A stretch of 10,003 bases of DNA from Treponema sp. GTDB taxonomy: Bacteria; Spirochaetota; Spirochaetia; Treponematales; Breznakiellaceae. The notes beneath the pieces were generated by a model that was not told where the DNA came from, searched no databases, and saw only the letters and a list, made by a program, of their open reading frames with translations. The stretch lies in contig JAIRXN010000232.1 in NCBI GenBank assembly GCA_031268245.1, positions 1 through 10,003 of the forward strand, read 5' to 3'. Shown piece by piece: positions 1 to 7,212 of this stretch. The position numbers and the translations under genes were made by a program. Positions within the stretch are counted from its first letter, which is position 1, and each line of letters begins with the position of its first letter.

Positions 1-57
1 GAACTTGTGACCCCCAGCGTGTCATACTGGTGCTCTAACCAACTGAGCTAACCGCCC
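1..57 (-). tRNA. tRNA-Val (anticodon GAC), 3' end cut off by the window edge
   Basis: Read on the minus strand from 57 downwards, this is a cloverleaf missing its 3' end. The 5' acceptor strand GGGCGGT is at 57-51. The D stem GCTC/GAGC (48-45 and 35-32) encloses a loop with the invariant GG. The anticodon stem CCAGT/GCTGG (30-26 and 18-14, one T-G wobble) carries the loop ATGACAC at 25-19, so the anticodon GAC is at 23-21, preceded by the invariant T and followed by A. A 5-nt variable region (13-9), the 5' T-stem strand ACAAG (8-4) and TTC, the start of the T loop, complete what is visible. GAC reads valine GUC/GUU codons. The 3' T stem, acceptor strand and CCA lie outside the window. No clear promoter is visible in front of it. 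Confidence 0.93.
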
Positions 58-63
58 GATAAC

Positions 64-83
64 AGCGCTGCGTCAGCAGCGTT
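64..83 (-). other. Hairpin just upstream of the tRNA-Val
   Basis: CGCTGC (66-71) and GCAGCG (76-81) form a perfect 6-bp stem around a 4-nt loop. Two weaker pairs extend it to 64-83. It lies six bases before the first base of the tRNA on the minus strand. It could be part of the tRNA leader, or the last in a series of hairpins downstream of cheX. No T-run follows it, so it is not a typical terminator. Its function is unknown. Confidence 0.4.
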
Positions 84-140
84 AATTCACAATCATCCGC
101 AGGGCCAGGAACCTAAAAAAGCCGCTGTACCCTCACCATG

Positions 141-162
141 CGGGCGGGGTTTATCCCGCCCG
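141..162 (-). other. GC-rich hairpin in the cheX-tRNA spacer
   Basis: CGGGCGGG (141-148) and CCCGCCCG (155-162) form an 8-bp all-GC stem with a 6-nt loop. On the minus strand a run of six T (120-115) lies about 20 nt further on, too far for a standard intrinsic terminator. It may be a back-up stop or a 3'-end stabilising structure for the chemotaxis mRNA. The 196-nt stretch 58-253 contains this and other hairpins but no gene that I can support. Confidence 0.4.
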
Positions 163-174
163 GCGTTCCGCTTC

Positions 175-237
175 AAAAAACGGCTTCAGGTTTCCCCGTC
201 AGGGGAAACAGGAACAGGGCTGCCCGTTGGGACAGCC
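175..237 (-). terminator. Tandem-hairpin intrinsic terminator after cheX
   Basis: Downstream of the cheX stop on the minus strand, two hairpins lie in a row. The first pairs GGCTG-T-CCC (237-229) with GGGCAGCC (225-218) around a 3-nt loop with one bulge. The second is a perfect 8-bp stem, GTTTCCCC (209-202) with GGGGAAAC (197-190), with a 4-nt loop. After nine more bases comes a run of six T (180-175). The spacer between stem and T-run is longer than ideal. On the plus strand the first hairpin is directly followed by TTGTTTTTCTC (238-248), so it could also stop plus-strand transcription. No plus-strand gene in the window needs that. Confidence 0.6.
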
Positions 238-253
238 TTGTTTTTCTCAAACC

Positions 254-724
254 TTACAGCCGTTCCCTGATTACTACATTGATCTCGACTTTGCCGCCGG
301 CGCCGAGTTCCATGGGGACGATCAGGGCTTCCACCTTGAGGTTATTGGAGATCTCCATGTTTTCGCCGGTAAAGAGCGCTGGCGGGGTGAGGTCAAACTT
401 AAAGCCCAGATCGTGGAGTTTGGTAACTGCCTGCGCGGTGACCATGTTGGCCAGTTCGGTAATGGTGGCCTTTACCATGTCATCCAGCACTTTCATACTT
501 TCGCCGTTCATGGCGCTGGCGACGAACAGTGCAGTTTCTTTTGTCATATCAAAGAGAACCCGGCCTTCCACATCTCCAGCAAGACCGACCAGGGCGGCGA
601 CGCCCATGATCTGCATGGTAGAGTCCTTAAGGTAGAGATCGCCCCGTTTTACTTCCGTATTGAGAACTTCTTTCAATACATTGAAGGCAGCTTCAACAAA
701 GGGGTTAATATACTCAACTCTCAT
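254..724 (-). CDS. cheX: CheX, CheY-P phosphatase
   Basis: This 156-aa cytoplasmic protein belongs to the CheC/CheX/FliY phosphatase family. CheX removes the phosphate from CheY-P and so resets the motor signal; spirochaetes use it where enterobacteria use CheZ. The sequence shows the N-terminal Y-I-N-P-F motif (residues 5-9) typical of CheX. It also has the single catalytic helix signature ExxN, E90 and N93 within TELANMV, where CheC and FliY normally have two such motifs. The length matches the family. The ATG at 724 is supported by a strong Shine-Dalgarno AAAGGAG (737-731) six bases upstream. It is the last gene of the che cluster, 72 nt after cheW-cheR, with no terminator seen in between. 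In other treponemes I recall cheY following here; instead there are terminator-like hairpins and a tRNA. The family assignment is secure. Confidence 0.93.
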   Translation of the reverse strand: MRVEYINPFVEAAFNVLKEVLNTEVKRGDLYLKDSTMQIMGVAALVGLAGDVEGRVLFDMTKETALFVASAMNGESMKVLDDMVKATITELANMVTAQAVTKLHDLGFKFDLTPPALFTGENMEISNNLKVEALIVPMELGAGGKVEINVVIRERL

Positions 725-796
725 AAAATGCTCCTTTCAATATGGCTTTTCATTTATTTCTCACACTCAAAAATCAATCAAACATGAAGCAAGGCT

Positions 797-2137
797 TTAT
801 GCATTATGCATGAAAGCAGAAACCGGATCGGTTGCCAGGGATATCCATTCTTCCCCAACCAGCTTTTCATTCTGCCCCAATATAATGATTCCCCGGCTCT
901 TGAGCTTTTCTACAAAGCCGGCAATAAGTTTTTCCTGATCCTGTAGCGGGAAGAACGAAAGAATATCCCGCCCCAGGATTATATCCAGTTCCGGCAGGGG
1001 GTTATCGTTCAGGACATCATGATATTCAAAAACAATTGAGTCCTTGATCTCCTGAGTGAAGCTATACCCGTTCTTCCCCTTGATCATGTAGGACCGGCAA
1101 TACTCCGGCACTTCATCCAGATCAAAAATCATATTCGGCGCCTGGCTAATCGCCATAATATCGCTATCATTGGCCCAAATCTTGATGCGGCTATCGGGAT
1201 AACGTGCTTTGAGTATACATATAAACGAAAAAGATTCATAGCCCTTACCGCAGCCCAGGTTCCAGACCTGAATACTGCCGGACGAAAGCTGGGGCAGTAT
1301 ATTTTTTACCGCGGCGGCGTAATCGTCATCCCAGAAGGTTCCGGTAAAGGGAGAGAGGAAGGGAGAGAGAAAATCGTCCGCATCGGAGGCATTTTTAAGC
1401 TGCAGTTCCGTCTCCGAACGGGCGCCGCTCCACATGGCAAAACGCCGGTAAAGCCATTCTTCGTTGATCAGGCTGGCATTGAAATTCCGCAGGGCCTGCA
1501 GGCTCTCCCTGATGAACTCTATGCTCTGTGCGTTGCGCGGGGCACGGCCTTCCGCCGCCGGCGCTTCGCCTGCGGGCTTTACATAGAAGCTGGTTCCGGC
1601 GCTTTCCGCGGCTATTGTACCCCTGGGTTTCTGTTTCTCTTCTTCACTCTGGGTAAAGATCCGCACCACGTCGAGGATAATGTAGAGATCCCCGGCATTT
1701 TCTACGACGCCTGAGATAAATTTAATGTTTATATCCCCGAAAATGGGGTGGGGAGGCTGGATGGATTCGGAATTGATCCCTACAACCTTGTCGATCTTGT
1801 CCACGATGGTTCCGTAGACCCGGTCTTCGATGCGGAGGATAAGCATGTTTTCCTGTCCGTCTTCCTTGCGATCCACCGGAAGATGAAAGAAGGTACGCAG
1901 ATCGATGATGGGAATTATGTCTCCCCGGAGATTGTAAACCCCCCGGACAAAACTTGCGGCATTAGGCACATAGGTGAATTTATCGGCCTTGGCGATCTCC
2001 TTCACGTTCATGATGTCTACACCGTAGTCCTTTCCCCCAAGCGAAAAGGTGATCATCTTGTAATCAATATTGTCGACACGCTCTTTTTGTTCCTGTAGTT
2101 CGGCATTTACCTGTGCCAAATCTTTGATCATCGCCAT
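797..2137 (-). CDS. cheW: CheW coupling protein fused to a CheR-like methyltransferase domain
   Basis: The protein has 446 aa, against about 150-170 for an ordinary CheW. Residues about 26-165 are a CheW domain: F-S-L-G-G-K-D-Y-G-V-D near 31-41, then V-R-G-V-Y-N-L-R-G-D-I-I-P-I-I-D-L at 64-80, the conserved receptor/CheA docking core. A linker (about 166-204) leads to a CheR-like domain. There the SAM-binding loop VWNLGCGKGYES (291-302) aligns with VWSAxxxTGEEPYS of CheR, D324 in ANDSD matches the SDID acid, and GRDILSFF (389-396) replaces CRNVxIYF. The FFRE segment ahead of the SAM loop appears as TFWDD (267-271), losing the arginine, so methyltransferase activity is doubtful. This fusion is known from treponemal F2 chemotaxis systems, where I recall it building part of the receptor array. 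The gene starts 14 nt after the cheA stop, with AGGA seven bases before the ATG. An in-frame ATG two codons later is the only close alternative. Confidence 0.92.
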   Translation of the reverse strand: MAMIKDLAQVNAELQEQKERVDNIDYKMITFSLGGKDYGVDIMNVKEIAKADKFTYVPNAASFVRGVYNLRGDIIPIIDLRTFFHLPVDRKEDGQENMLILRIEDRVYGTIVDKIDKVVGINSESIQPPHPIFGDINIKFISGVVENAGDLYIILDVVRIFTQSEEEKQKPRGTIAAESAGTSFYVKPAGEAPAAEGRAPRNAQSIEFIRESLQALRNFNASLINEEWLYRRFAMWSGARSETELQLKNASDADDFLSPFLSPFTGTFWDDDYAAAVKNILPQLSSGSIQVWNLGCGKGYESFSFICILKARYPDSRIKIWANDSDIMAISQAPNMIFDLDEVPEYCRSYMIKGKNGYSFTQEIKDSIVFEYHDVLNDNPLPELDIILGRDILSFFPLQDQEKLIAGFVEKLKSRGIIILGQNEKLVGEEWISLATDPVSAFMHNA

Positions 2138-2151
2138 GGTCTTTTCCTACC

Positions 2152-4548
2152 TTACCGGATTGAAGCTTCGCGGATGCGGCGCTGTTCCATTTCCTTGCGG
2201 AGCCCCAGCTCCAGAAGCTGACTTACATCAATGATGAGGGAGACCGAGCCATCGCCAAGGATTGAAGCGCCGGCAATGCCCGGAGAATTGGTGAACTGAT
2301 CCCTAAGGGGCTTTATAACCACGTCTTCCTCCCCGATGAGGCTGTCCACCATGAATCCCATTTTCTTTTCAGCAGTACCGACGATAACGATGAAGTTATA
2401 GTCCTGCTGTTCCACGGTCTTGATTCCGAAGAGCCGGTTGAGCCGCAAAAGGCTTATCACATCGTTGCGGATATTGAAGACCTCGTAGTTGTCGATCATC
2501 TTGATGTCTTCGGGCTTGATTCTGAGGCTTTCTATGACGCTGGTAATGGGAATCGAGTAGATTTCCGTACCCACCCGCACAAGGAGGCCCTGAATAATGG
2601 CCAGGGTAAGGGGCAGCTTGATCGTAAACTTGGTGCCCTTGCCCCTTTCCGAGCTGACCGTAACCGTGCCGTTGAGTTTTTCGATGGAACGGCGCACAAC
2701 ATCCAGGCCGACTCCCCGGCCGGATATGGCGGTGATCTGCTTGGCGGTGGAGAAGCCGGGCTCAAAGATGAGGTTGAAGGCTTCCACATCGGTAAGAATC
2801 TTGTTGGGATTGACAAGCCCCCGTTCCACGGCCTTGGACTTGACGGATTCCACATCAATGCCCTTACCGTCATCGGCGATCTCGATAACGATCATGTTCC
2901 CTTCGTTGGCGGCCTTGAGGAGTACCATGCCCTCTTCCGGTTTTCCGGCGGCTTTCCGTTCATCCAGGGATTCGATTCCGTGGTCAATGGAATTCCGCAC
3001 GGAGTGCATGATCGGATCCAAAAGGTCTTCGATAACCGACTTGTCCAGTTCGGTTTCCTCACCTTCGATAACCAGGTTAATTTTCTTGTTAAGGGATTTG
3101 GAAAGATCCCGGACGAGCCGGGGGAAACGGCTGAATATCTGGCTGATCGGTACCATGCGGATACGCATGACGCCTTCCTGCAGTTCACCGGTGATCCGTC
3201 CCAGGTTTTGGCTGGTGGAACGGAATTTACCCATGCTAGTCTTCATGGATACTTCAAAATTGTCAAAAAGGGTGAATGTATCGCCGTATTTTTCGCTTAT
3301 GATCTTCCGTATATCCTTGATCGAGAGACCTTCCTGGATTTTTTCTAAATACTCGGGGAGATCGTCGAAGAGGTTCTTGATTTTTTCCCGGAATATGGCT
3401 TCCAGACCGTGAAATTCCCCCGCCAAATCGTTAAATTGAGAGGATATTTGGTTGAAGGTCGCCTTTGTGATTACCGTTTCGGAAACCAGGTTGAGGAGAT
3501 CGTCGATACGCTTGCTGTCTACCCGGAGGATGGATCCGGCTTCTTTCCCGGCTTTTTTTGCATCTTCCGAAGCGCCGGCGCCGGGTTTTCCGGGAGCTGC
3601 GGCAGCAGGAGGGGCGGCGGCGGGTGCGGGTGCGGCGGGAGCGGGAGTTGCAGGAACAGCGGCGGGCGCGGCGGCAACCGCCGGAGCGGCGGCTTTTGGG
3701 GCTGCGGGAGTCTGGGCCTTTGTAGTGGCGCCCAGTAGTTCTTCAATATTCTGAATTCCTGCGGAAAGAGTTACATCCGGAATGGAAACATAGCGCTTGA
3801 TTTCATCCAGGGTTTTGTCTGTAGCGTAGTAATAATCAACGGTGGGGTAGAAGGTATCTTCGTAGAGAGCTTCAAAATCAGGTGAGGTTTTGAGCACCGT
3901 ACCGTAGCCCTTGAGAGATGCATAAACCTGAATGCCTCCTACCGTGTTCATGAGGCTGTTTTCATCGAAGTTGACTAAAATCTTGTAGATCGGCAGAGAA
4001 CCGTCTACCGCTTCCCGGAGTTCCAGGAGTTCGTATTCGGAAAGCGTTCCTTCCGCGGCGGGAGCCTTGGCAACAGGCTCCGCCGGAGCCGCGGGAGGAG
4101 GAGCCGCGGGCGCCGCCGGTTTTTTGGCCGAACTTTTTTTGCTCTTGGCGCCTTCCGGAATCAGGGCTTCCAAACGCCGCTCCATCTGGGATGTATCTTC
4201 CTGGTAGACTGCGCCGTTCATGCGCTGTTCCAGCATCGCCTTGATGATATCAATGGCGGAAAGCAGGGTGTCTACCACATCTTCGTTTATGGCAAGCTTA
4301 TCCGAGCGGATCGCGTCAAGAACATCTTCCACCATGTGGGTAAAGTGGGAGAGTTCCATCATTTCTACCGTGGCGGATCCGCCTTTCAAGGTATGAGCCG
4401 CCCGGAAGATCTCGTCTACCGCCTCTTTATTTCCGCCTTCATTCTCCAGCACCAGAATATTCTGTTCCAGGGTATCAACCTGCATCTGGGCTTCACTAAA
4501 GAAATCCTTGAGGAGTTCTTCGTTATTTGGATCGAGATAATCACTCAT
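2152..4548 (-). CDS. cheA: CheA chemotaxis sensor histidine kinase
   Basis: This 798-aa cytoplasmic kinase autophosphorylates and passes phosphate to CheY in response to chemoreceptors. Domains in order: P1 Hpt, residues 1-110, with phospho-accepting H52 in AAHTLKGGS; an Ala/Pro/Lys linker, 134-166; a CheY-docking-like P2 domain, about 168-272; a long Ala/Pro linker, 281-326; the P3 dimerisation domain, 338-465; the P4 ATPase; and the P5 CheW-like regulatory domain, about 650-785. P4 has the N box HSVRNSIDHG (515-524), G1 DDGKGID (559-565), F box FEPGFS (595-600) and G2 GRGVGLDVV (610-618). All catalytic motifs are intact. P3 is unusually long: about 95 residues separate LLNLVSETVI from LQEGVMRIRM, roughly twice the spacing in E. 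coli CheA, as known for treponemal CheA. cheW-cheR follows after 14 nt. No Shine-Dalgarno is visible before the ATG at 4548, although the N-terminus fits the family well. Confidence 0.97.
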   Translation of the reverse strand: MSDYLDPNNEELLKDFFSEAQMQVDTLEQNILVLENEGGNKEAVDEIFRAAHTLKGGSATVEMMELSHFTHMVEDVLDAIRSDKLAINEDVVDTLLSAIDIIKAMLEQRMNGAVYQEDTSQMERRLEALIPEGAKSKKSSAKKPAAPAAPPPAAPAEPVAKAPAAEGTLSEYELLELREAVDGSLPIYKILVNFDENSLMNTVGGIQVYASLKGYGTVLKTSPDFEALYEDTFYPTVDYYYATDKTLDEIKRYVSIPDVTLSAGIQNIEELLGATTKAQTPAAPKAAAPAVAAAPAAVPATPAPAAPAPAAAPPAAAAPGKPGAGASEDAKKAGKEAGSILRVDSKRIDDLLNLVSETVITKATFNQISSQFNDLAGEFHGLEAIFREKIKNLFDDLPEYLEKIQEGLSIKDIRKIISEKYGDTFTLFDNFEVSMKTSMGKFRSTSQNLGRITGELQEGVMRIRMVPISQIFSRFPRLVRDLSKSLNKKINLVIEGEETELDKSVIEDLLDPIMHSVRNSIDHGIESLDERKAAGKPEEGMVLLKAANEGNMIVIEIADDGKGIDVESVKSKAVERGLVNPNKILTDVEAFNLIFEPGFSTAKQITAISGRGVGLDVVRRSIEKLNGTVTVSSERGKGTKFTIKLPLTLAIIQGLLVRVGTEIYSIPITSVIESLRIKPEDIKMIDNYEVFNIRNDVISLLRLNRLFGIKTVEQQDYNFIVIVGTAEKKMGFMVDSLIGEEDVVIKPLRDQFTNSPGIAGASILGDGSVSLIIDVSQLLELGLRKEMEQRRIREASIR
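3571..3708 (-). other. Ala/Pro-rich low-complexity linker in cheA
   Basis: This GC-rich stretch encodes CheA residues about 281-326, made almost only of alanine and proline. It is the flexible tether between the P2-like domain and the P3 dimerisation domain. A second, shorter Ala/Pro/Lys linker lies at 4051-4149 (residues 134-166) between P1 and P2. The imperfect GCN/CCN codon repeats could vary in length by slippage. They also create long open frames on the opposite strand that are not genes. Confidence 0.8.
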
Positions 4549-4557
4549 ATATAGTAA

Positions 4558-4585
4558 ATCTTATACACAATTATAGCTAAGTCAA
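4558..4585 (-). promoter_or_regulatory. Putative sigma70-like promoter directly upstream of cheA
   Basis: TTGACT (4585-4580) is a good -35 hexamer. Two -10 candidates follow. TAAGAT (4563-4558) is at the standard 16-nt spacing but matches only four of six consensus bases. TATAAT (4575-4570) is a perfect hexamer but only 4 nt from TTGACT, so it would need a different -35. The first choice would start transcription about three bases before the cheA ATG; the second would leave a leader of about 15 nt. Neither leader contains a Shine-Dalgarno. The remaining intergenic bases (4586-4650) hold a small GCGG/CCGC hairpin and no gene. I see no sigma28-type flagellar promoter here. Confidence 0.45.
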
Positions 4586-4650
4586 GACCTTGGAGGCGGC
4601 TTTACCGCAAAGAGGAGCCCGGAGAGGGAATTTTATCCTCTTAACCCTCT

Positions 4651-7212
4651 CTACAGGAGCCCTTTTTTGGTTGCGATTCCGATGAGGTCGGCGCGGTTTA
4701 CCGCCATCAGTTTGGTGTAGAGCTGTTTGATTATGGTTTTGACGGCGCTTACCGGCATATCTTCCTTTCGGGCTATTTCTTCCCGCGTGAGACCCTGGGC
4801 AAGCCCTTCGAGGACTGTTTTTTCCCGCCGTGTAAGGAAGACCTTCCCGGCGTTTTCTTCCCGAAACTGCCGTTCCACAAGGGCAAGTTTTTTTGCATAG
4901 ACAGAAGCCTTCTTGTCTATGCTTTCCAGCCAGGGCCGGGGAATGGATGTCTCCGCCTTGAGCGCAGCCCTGAAAAGGAGGCACATTTCATCCCCCAGTT
5001 CGACGAAGGGCATCTCAAGGTCATTGGGGGAAGCCATCTCCCATGCGTTTTCCAGGCTTTTTAGCGCTCCTTTTTCATCTTCCAGATGAAGCCGCGCGGC
5101 GGCTTCCAGAACGGCCATTTCGAGACGCCCAAGGTGGAAGCTGCCCAGACTTTCCCGGCTTAGCTTCCGCTCCAAAAGGGCCAAAACCGCCTCGTAGTCC
5201 TGTTCCGCAAAGAGCTTTTTTGCCCTTACCAGAATTTCCAGGCTGTGATAGTTGGAATAGATCTCAATTTCATCAAATTCGTTCCTGAGCCAGTGTGGAA
5301 TGCGGTTTATCATGCCGATATGGGCAAAGAACCATCCGGTTACCGTGTCGTTGACGATAAGCCGGTTGAGGAAAACGCTTTCCTGTAACAGGGAGTCCAT
5401 TTGCCGCAGCAGAGCGCCGACAGCTTCATAATTTCCCCGGTGAAGTTCTATTCTGAGCAGGATAAAAAGCCCCCGGTGTTCCACTTCGTACTGGTCTTTT
5501 TCCCTGGTCTTAAAAAACGCCTCCCGCGCGTATTGTTCGGCTTCGTCGAGATTCCCCCGGAAATAGGCCAGTTCCGCCCATGCCAGCACATCCGTGCCGT
5601 AGAGGTAGCCGCTCAGGGAATCGGCGGCAAAGGGGATCGCCGGGCTAAGGGCCTCAATGAATTTTTCAAATTCCCCCTTTTCGGCAGGGAAGCCGATCTG
5701 GCACACATAGGCGCCGATTGAGCATTTTGTAAGCGGTACCGGCTGGACTTGGGGGCTTTTACGGCGATAGTAGTTCCCCTTTTCGAACCAGGGGAGAAAG
5801 TTATAATTTTTTGTCCGGCGGCTGGCGATGATGGTCAGGGTGCCCAGGCTGTTGTAGGCTGCCGCAAGGACACGGCAGTATGTCCCTTTAGCGCTTTGCG
5901 TATGAAAGGGGCTTGAAACCAATTTTTCAAAGTGCGCTATGGTACTGAGGTATTCTCTGTAGGATTCACTAAAACGGGCGTTGAGCATCAGGAGCCTGGG
6001 ACGTACAACATAATACAAAAAAAAGTGTTCCTCGTTATTTTCCTTTTTTTTGAGAGGGGGCAGGTTCTCAATGAGGCTTAAAAAATATTTTGCCATGCTG
6101 GCCGGCAGGAGCCTCGGCAAGGAATTGATTAGCTGTAGGAGGCCCTTGTACTCTTCGATTTTTCCATAATGGCCCGCCGCTTCCATGACGAGGTTGTTTT
6201 TGACGCACCATTCGGCATTCCAGAGAAGAACGGCGCGGATTTCGGACTTTTCGAGTTCTCCCTGTTTTCCCCTGAGGTATTCCAGAAAGATGTGGTGGAT
6301 GCGGTAGCCGTTAAGGTAGAGATCGTAGCGGATCATGGAACTGTAGTCTCTCAGGGCGGCGACACTCTTCCCCTCCGGGTCGAGGGCTTCAAGGAATTCT
6401 CCGGGCCAATGTTCCGCCAGGGAGCATTTGATGAGGAGTCTTTGGGTTGCTCTGTCCATGGAAAGAAATATCCGCTCCATGGCTTTCTTTAGGGAATCTT
6501 TCCAGCGCAGATCGGGAAGGCGGCCCTGACGGCTCTTCATGTCTCTGGCGGTAAGGTCAATGACCAGGGCCCAGCCTTCCGTGTCCTGATACACCCGCAA
6601 AAGTTCATCCCGGGGGAGGGACATCCCGTGGAGGGCGAAATACCGGGCAGTTTCTTCCTCGCTAAAGCGGAGATCTTTGGCGGAAACATGGGACAGCCAG
6701 CCTTTGGACAGGGCGGGCAGTGTGTTGAACCGGGGTTCCGCTCTGGAAAGGATGAACACGGTATGGTTTCCCATACGGGTTCTAAAGGCGCGTTCAAAAT
6801 AACGCAGTACCGCCGGGTCGTGGATCAGGTGAAAATCGTCAAGCACTATGATGAATTTACCCGCCTCGGGGACATCATCGTAGAGAAAGTTGATATAGCG
6901 GTCAAAATCCTGGGCGGTTTCCGGGAAACCCAGGTTTCTCAGCGCCTTTCCCACTTTCGGATTGAATTTGCTTATGGCTTCGGTATAGTTTTCCCAAAAA
7001 TGCCAGCCCAGATTGTCCTGTTCCGAAATCTGTATCCAGAGTACGCCTTCCGCATGTTTGCGGAGAAAGGCATATACCGCACAGGTTTTGCCGCAGCCTT
7101 CCCCGGCGACAATATTGACAATATAACTGCTCAGAGTCTTTTCCAGAAGCGCATCTACCCGCGGACGCTCCAGAAAGGGCTGAACAAGACTTGCGGAAAT
7201 TTCGTGCGGCAC
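4651..7212 (-). CDS. MalT-like LuxR-family transcriptional regulator (STAND ATPase), second of tandem pair
   Basis: This 853-aa cytoplasmic regulator has MalT architecture, in which ligand- and ATP-driven oligomerisation activates transcription. The N-terminal NTPase shows Walker A AGEGCGKT (36-43), Walker B IIVLDD (121-126), the sensor motif LSRAE (155-159) and the MalT-family EGW (212-214). A winged-helix segment contains RIHHIFLEYLR (304-314). A helical, TPR-like region spans roughly 330-780, and a LuxR helix-turn-helix lies at 793-853. The start is GTG at 7212, sharing its G with the TAG stop of the upstream paralogue. No Shine-Dalgarno is evident, so translation probably depends on coupling or reinitiation. 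In the HTH, the usual Thr of TVK is Ala (SAVK) and the Gly of KLG is Met (KLM), unlike its neighbour. The inducer and target genes are unknown. cheA begins 102 nt downstream on the same strand, so cheA may be a target or be reached by read-through. Confidence 0.9.
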   Translation of the reverse strand: MPHEISASLVQPFLERPRVDALLEKTLSSYIVNIVAGEGCGKTCAVYAFLRKHAEGVLWIQISEQDNLGWHFWENYTEAISKFNPKVGKALRNLGFPETAQDFDRYINFLYDDVPEAGKFIIVLDDFHLIHDPAVLRYFERAFRTRMGNHTVFILSRAEPRFNTLPALSKGWLSHVSAKDLRFSEEETARYFALHGMSLPRDELLRVYQDTEGWALVIDLTARDMKSRQGRLPDLRWKDSLKKAMERIFLSMDRATQRLLIKCSLAEHWPGEFLEALDPEGKSVAALRDYSSMIRYDLYLNGYRIHHIFLEYLRGKQGELEKSEIRAVLLWNAEWCVKNNLVMEAAGHYGKIEEYKGLLQLINSLPRLLPASMAKYFLSLIENLPPLKKKENNEEHFFLYYVVRPRLLMLNARFSESYREYLSTIAHFEKLVSSPFHTQSAKGTYCRVLAAAYNSLGTLTIIASRRTKNYNFLPWFEKGNYYRRKSPQVQPVPLTKCSIGAYVCQIGFPAEKGEFEKFIEALSPAIPFAADSLSGYLYGTDVLAWAELAYFRGNLDEAEQYAREAFFKTREKDQYEVEHRGLFILLRIELHRGNYEAVGALLRQMDSLLQESVFLNRLIVNDTVTGWFFAHIGMINRIPHWLRNEFDEIEIYSNYHSLEILVRAKKLFAEQDYEAVLALLERKLSRESLGSFHLGRLEMAVLEAAARLHLEDEKGALKSLENAWEMASPNDLEMPFVELGDEMCLLFRAALKAETSIPRPWLESIDKKASVYAKKLALVERQFREENAGKVFLTRREKTVLEGLAQGLTREEIARKEDMPVSAVKTIIKQLYTKLMAVNRADLIGIATKKGLL

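Noticed and set aside
2597..3412. Long open frame (271 codons) on the plus strand opposite cheA
   Set aside because: It lies entirely inside the well-supported CheA coding sequence, has no recognisable domain, and is Ser/Arg-rich in the way expected from reading the complement of a GC-rich gene.
3409..3754. Gly/Ser-rich and Ala-rich open frames opposite the cheA linker
   Set aside because: They are by-products of the GCN/CCN codon repeats that encode the Ala/Pro linker of CheA.
4560..4615. Sigma28 (flagellar) promoter in front of cheA
   Set aside because: A TAAAG sequence is present near 4605, but the element at the right distance does not resemble GCCGATAA.
4600..4665. Terminator between the second regulator and cheA
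   Set aside because: AGAGGG/CCCTCT arms are present, but the loop is long and no T-run follows. A GGGCTCCT direct repeat there looks like chance.
4577..4984. 135-codon minus-strand frame running from the regulator 3' end into the intergenic region
   Set aside because: It is out of frame within the HTH-coding end of the 853-aa regulator. The translation is basic, low in complexity and without a recognisable domain.
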